Source: an uncultured Kroppenstedtia sp. (GTDB lineage Bacteria; Bacillota; Bacilli; Thermoactinomycetales; DSM-45169). From it: DNA of 7,193 bases. Under the pieces are notes generated by a model, which ran no database searches, was not told where the DNA came from, and worked only from the letters and a program-made list of their open reading frames with translations. How positions within the stretch are numbered: position 1 is the stretch's first letter; every line of letters starts with the position of its first letter. The DNA is taken from assembly GCA_959600065.1 (NCBI GenBank), contig CAUGKZ010000088.1, positions 1 to 7,193 on the forward strand. Direction: 5' to 3'. Of this stretch, positions 4,876 through 7,193 are shown piece after piece. The position numbers and the translations under genes were made by a program.

Positions 4876-6303
4876 GTGTTTAAGGAACATGGAAACAATC
4901 ATCGCGAACTGGAGCTGACCCATGGGAATCTCCATGTATTCGCCAACGACGAAGTATTTGCGCAACTGGATCAAAAAGTGTTTCAGATGGCCGACAACAA
5001 CCTGCAGATTCCTCGCAGTATCCATATGAGTTACACGCCGGACGCCCATGTCGGAATCGGCACCTGCATCGGGACGACAGCGGTGTGGGGGATGAAGGAC
5101 GGCTTTGTTTCCCCTTCCATCGTCGGTTCCGACATCGGTTGCGGCATGCGTCTGCATCTGACCGGTCTCAGAGAGGAAGATCTGCGGGGACGTCAGGTGA
5201 GACGGGAATTGGTACAGGCGGTGGAGAAGTTTGTGCCTGTCAATGAGCGTTCCACCTCCAGATACAGTGACATCCGACTGGAGAATGTGGTCAGGGAAGG
5301 GATCAAAGGGCTGCCGAAAAAATATGTTCCCGATACTTACACCCCACGCTCCACCCGCTCCTTAACCCATGTGGAAACCGCTCAGTTCAAATATGACACA
5401 GATTTCCTAGGGGAGATTCCCGATAAGGTGTGGGGGCGGGCCTGGGGGCAACTGGGAACACTGGGGGGAGGAAATCACTTCATCGAATTTCAGCGGGTAG
5501 AGATCTCGGAGCAAAAGCGGGATGTCGCTGAGGCCTGGGGATTATTCGACGGACAAATCGTGGTTATGATTCACTCCGGCTCCCGGGCATGGGGTGGAAT
5601 GATGGGAGCCCGCTATATAAAGGATTTCAAGCGGGCGATGCAAAAGTGGGGGGTGGGGACTCCGGATCCCAATCTCGTCTATGCCCCCATCGATTCGGAA
5701 GAGGGTTATCGGTACATCAACCTGATGTATTCCGCACTCAATTTTGCTGTCGCCAATCGGCATATGATCGCTTATGGAGTGCTTCAGGGATTGAAGGAGT
5801 TCGCCGGAAATGACATGGAAATGCCGGTCTTGTATGACCTGATGCACAACTATGCTTTGAAGGAAGTCCATCGCAACCAGCCGATGCTGGTTCACCGGAA
5901 GGGAACCACCCGGGCTCTTCCACCCGGTCACTTCATGAATGCGGCTCCCTACAGGAAAACGGGGCACCCCGCCTTGATCCCTGGGTCGATGGGGACGGCT
6001 TCTTATATCATGGTTGGAGAACGGGCCGGAGAGAAAAATTTTCACTCCATCTGTTACGGAGCCGGCCGACTCCGCTCCCGGCGCGCCACCAAAGAGTTGG
6101 TCACAGTGGATGCTTTCTCCCGTTCGATGAAGGTGGGAACCGATGAAGAAATCGTGGTCAATCAAAACACTCTGGAGTCGATTTTAGATGAATCTCCCCA
6201 AGCATACAAAGATGTAGACCAGATCATCGACTCCGTGGAAGGGGCCAATCTGGCGACCGTGGTGGCCCGCTGCCATCCGGTGGCCGTGATCAAAGGGGTG
6301 TGA
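4876..6303 (+). CDS. rtcB: RtcB-family RNA ligase
   Basis: Predicted 3'-phosphate/5'-OH RNA ligase, which joins 2',3'-cyclic-phosphate or 3'-phosphate ends to 5'-hydroxyls using GTP and Mn(II), in tRNA splicing or RNA repair. Motifs in order: PDAHVGIG (about 54-61); VGSDIGCGM with metal ligands Asp86 and Cys89; LGTLGGGNHFIEF (His201); IHSGSRAWG (His233); DLMHNYA (His324); VHRKGTTRALPPG with His340, the expected GMP-accepting residue; IPGSMGTASYIM (369-380); YGAGRLRSR (394-402); and a C-terminal AVIKG. The 475-residue length is nearer archaeal RtcB (about 480) than E. coli RtcB (408). The His usual before GAGR appears to be Tyr394; the effect is unclear. The GTG start follows a GGGGGGAGG. No archease, RtcA, RtcR or PrfH gene is seen nearby. 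The gene has its own terminator and probably its own promoter, so it is a single-gene unit. Confidence 0.93.
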   Translation: MFKEHGNNHRELELTHGNLHVFANDEVFAQLDQKVFQMADNNLQIPRSIHMSYTPDAHVGIGTCIGTTAVWGMKDGFVSPSIVGSDIGCGMRLHLTGLREEDLRGRQVRRELVQAVEKFVPVNERSTSRYSDIRLENVVREGIKGLPKKYVPDTYTPRSTRSLTHVETAQFKYDTDFLGEIPDKVWGRAWGQLGTLGGGNHFIEFQRVEISEQKRDVAEAWGLFDGQIVVMIHSGSRAWGGMMGARYIKDFKRAMQKWGVGTPDPNLVYAPIDSEEGYRYINLMYSALNFAVANRHMIAYGVLQGLKEFAGNDMEMPVLYDLMHNYALKEVHRNQPMLVHRKGTTRALPPGHFMNAAPYRKTGHPALIPGSMGTASYIMVGERAGEKNFHSICYGAGRLRSRRATKELVTVDAFSRSMKVGTDEEIVVNQNTLESILDESPQAYKDVDQIIDSVEGANLATVVARCHPVAVIKGV

Positions 6304-6448
6304 GCTGCCGGTTCCACCCGGACACTGAATGTGGATCAGGGCGTCATGTTGCAATGCGACATTTCGCCATTCCTCTCCCCGTGAGTCATTTTTTCGATGG
6401 GGCAAGGGGAATGCCCGGTTCGGCAATAACCCACTGTTTTTTATATCA
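6304..6448 (+). other. Spacer between rtcB and its terminator
   Basis: No gene is recognised. Apart from the hairpin at 6340-6368, GGGCA and TGCCC near 6398-6416 can form a small stem. The stretch is unusually long for a simple 3' untranslated region in this otherwise compact window. Confidence 0.4.
6340..6368 (+). other. Long hairpin downstream of rtcB
   Basis: GGCG (6340-6343) pairs with CGCC (6365-6368); after a two-by-two internal loop, ATGTTGC (6346-6352) pairs with GCGACAT (6356-6362) with one G-U wobble and an AAT loop. That is 11 base pairs in 29 bases. No T-run follows, so it is not a standard terminator; it may stabilise the rtcB mRNA 3' end or be a protein site. Confidence 0.45.
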
Positions 6449-6480
6449 AACCCGCCCATTGTGGCGGGTTTTCTCTCTTT
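6449..6480 (+). terminator. Rho-independent terminator for rtcB
   Basis: A perfect 8-bp stem (AACCCGCC at 6449-6456 with GGCGGGTT at 6463-6470) closes a six-base loop and is followed by a pyrimidine, T-rich tail (TTCTCTCTTT). It lies about 145 bases past the rtcB stop and upstream of the upp promoter. Confidence 0.85.
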
Positions 6481-6536
6481 CAGGGCAATATACAAAATAA
6501 GGATGAAGAGATTGTAAAAAAAATCACAAACCCTTG

Positions 6537-6565
6537 TCGACAATCGCCCCAAAGACCAGTACAAT
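6537..6565 (+). promoter_or_regulatory. Sigma-A type promoter for upp
   Basis: TCGACA (6537-6542, five of six to TTGACA) and TACAAT (6560-6565, five of six to TATAAT) are separated by an ideal 17 bases. Transcription would start near 6572, giving a leader of about 35 bases. The -35 overlaps a perfect palindrome, TTGTCGACAA (6534-6543). Confidence 0.7.
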
Positions 6566-6567
6566 GT

Positions 6568-6585
6568 TTGAGAACTGTTGAGAAC
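6568..6585 (+). repeat. Direct repeat TTGAGAAC at the upp transcription start
   Basis: TTGAGAAC occurs at 6568-6575 and again at 6578-6585, a ten-base period, one turn of the helix. It covers the predicted start site of the upp promoter and precedes the ribosome binding site. It could be a repressor site or chance; no known operator is recognised. Confidence 0.4.
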
Positions 6586-6606
6586 CGGTGGAAGGGAGTG
6601 TAAAAT

Positions 6607-7193
6607 TTGAGTGATGTTTATGTTTTGGACCACCCGCTGATTCAGCACAAAGTGACCTATATCCGGGACAAGAACACGGGAACCAAGGAATTCCGGGAAT
6701 TGGTGGATGAGGTTGCCGCATTGATGGCCTATGAGATCACACGGGACATGCCCCTGCAGGAAGTGACTGTACAGACCCCGGTATCCGAATCCCAGTGCAA
6801 GGTGCTGGCAGGAAAGAAATTGGGGTTGGTTCCCATTCTGCGTGCAGGCTTGGGGATGGTGGATGGGATCCTTCGTTTGATCCCCGCAGCAAAAGTGGGA
6901 CATATCGGATTGTACCGAGATCCGGAGACGTTGGAGCCGGTTCAGTACTATGCCAAAATGCCTTCGGATATCGGAGAACGGGAGCTGATTGTGATTGATC
7001 CCATGCTGGCGACGGGAGGATCCGCTTCTGAAGCCATCCGTCGCATCAAAGATATGGGGGCCAAACATATCAAATTGATGTGTTTGATCGCAGCCCCCGA
7101 AGGGATTGAACGGGTGCAGAAAGATCACGGGGATGTAAACATCTATGTTGCCGCCGTAGATGAGAAACTGGACGAAAACAGTTATATTGTCCC
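6607..7193 (+). CDS. upp: Uracil phosphoribosyltransferase, 3'-truncated
   Basis: Pyrimidine salvage enzyme that makes UMP from uracil and PRPP in the cytoplasm. 195 residues are visible before the window ends; Bacillus Upp is about 209, so only the last dozen or so residues, including the C-terminal uracil-binding loop, are missing. Signatures: an N-terminal [37 protein letters not shown] (about 69-87, Arg79), [14 protein letters not shown], and the PRPP loop [15 protein letters not shown] with Asp131 and the TGGS turn. The start is a TTG at 6607, supported by GAAGGGAG at 6591-6598 and by the conserved N-terminus; no in-frame ATG or GTG fits. It is driven by its own promoter just upstream. 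No PyrR-type attenuator is evident in the short leader. Confidence 0.96.
   Translation, partial: MSDVYVLDHPLIQHKVTYIRDKNTGTKEFRELVDEVAALMAYEITRDMPLQEVTVQTPVSESQCKVLAGKKLGLVPILRAGLGMVDGILRLIPAAKVGHIGLYRDPETLEPVQYYAKMPSDIGERELIVIDPMLATGGSASEAIRRIKDMGAKHIKLMCLIAAPEGIERVQKDHGDVNIYVAAVDEKLDENSYIV

Noticed and set aside
6184..7128. Minus-strand 314-codon open frame spanning rtcB end, spacer and upp
   Set aside because: It crosses a terminator and a promoter on the other strand and is antisense to upp; no family is recognised.

Overview
The window reads as a chromosomal housekeeping segment of a Gram-positive, Bacillales-type bacterium. The gene order sua5 (ywlC) - mntP (ywlD) - ywlE - rpiB (ywlF) - ywlG - glyA - upp matches the ywlC-to-upp block of Bacillus subtilis as I recall it. 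The proteins look Bacillus-like, ribosome binding sites are strong AGGAGG types, and terminators are compact GC hairpins with U-tracts. GC content is moderately high for the group, and five of the seven visible starts are GTG or TTG. A Thermoactinomycetaceae-like genome (Kroppenstedtia/Desmospora relatives) is my inference only. All genes lie on the + strand.

Layout: 2-625 is the 3' part of the Sua5 threonylcarbamoyl-AMP synthase gene, closed by a terminator at 631-656. mntP (711-1277) encodes a manganese exporter. After a 109-bp gap with an inverted repeat come ywlE (1387-2031, protein-arginine phosphatase with an extra coiled-coil segment), rpiB (2085-2525) and ywlG (2530-3087), probably one transcript. 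Bases 3088-3512 carry no gene but hold a highly structured segment with two tandem 50-bp units; the second unit contains a T-box-like core. glyA (3513-4760) follows and ends in a strong terminator. A stand-alone rtcB-type RNA ligase gene (4876-6303) then sits between glyA and upp, which I believe are adjacent in B. subtilis. A 303-bp spacer (6304-6606) contains a long hairpin, a terminator and a good sigma-A promoter for upp, which runs off the right edge.

Functionally the segment mixes translation and RNA maintenance (Sua5 for tRNA t6A, RtcB for RNA ligation), one-carbon and nucleotide supply (GlyA, RpiB, Upp), protein quality control (YwlE) and Mn(II) homeostasis (MntP). The genes form a conserved neighbourhood rather than a single pathway.

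Nothing here is clearly a new multi-gene system. The best leads are the structured tandem-repeat element upstream of glyA, the roughly 60-residue insertion in YwlE just before its catalytic DP loop, and the independently transcribed rtcB.
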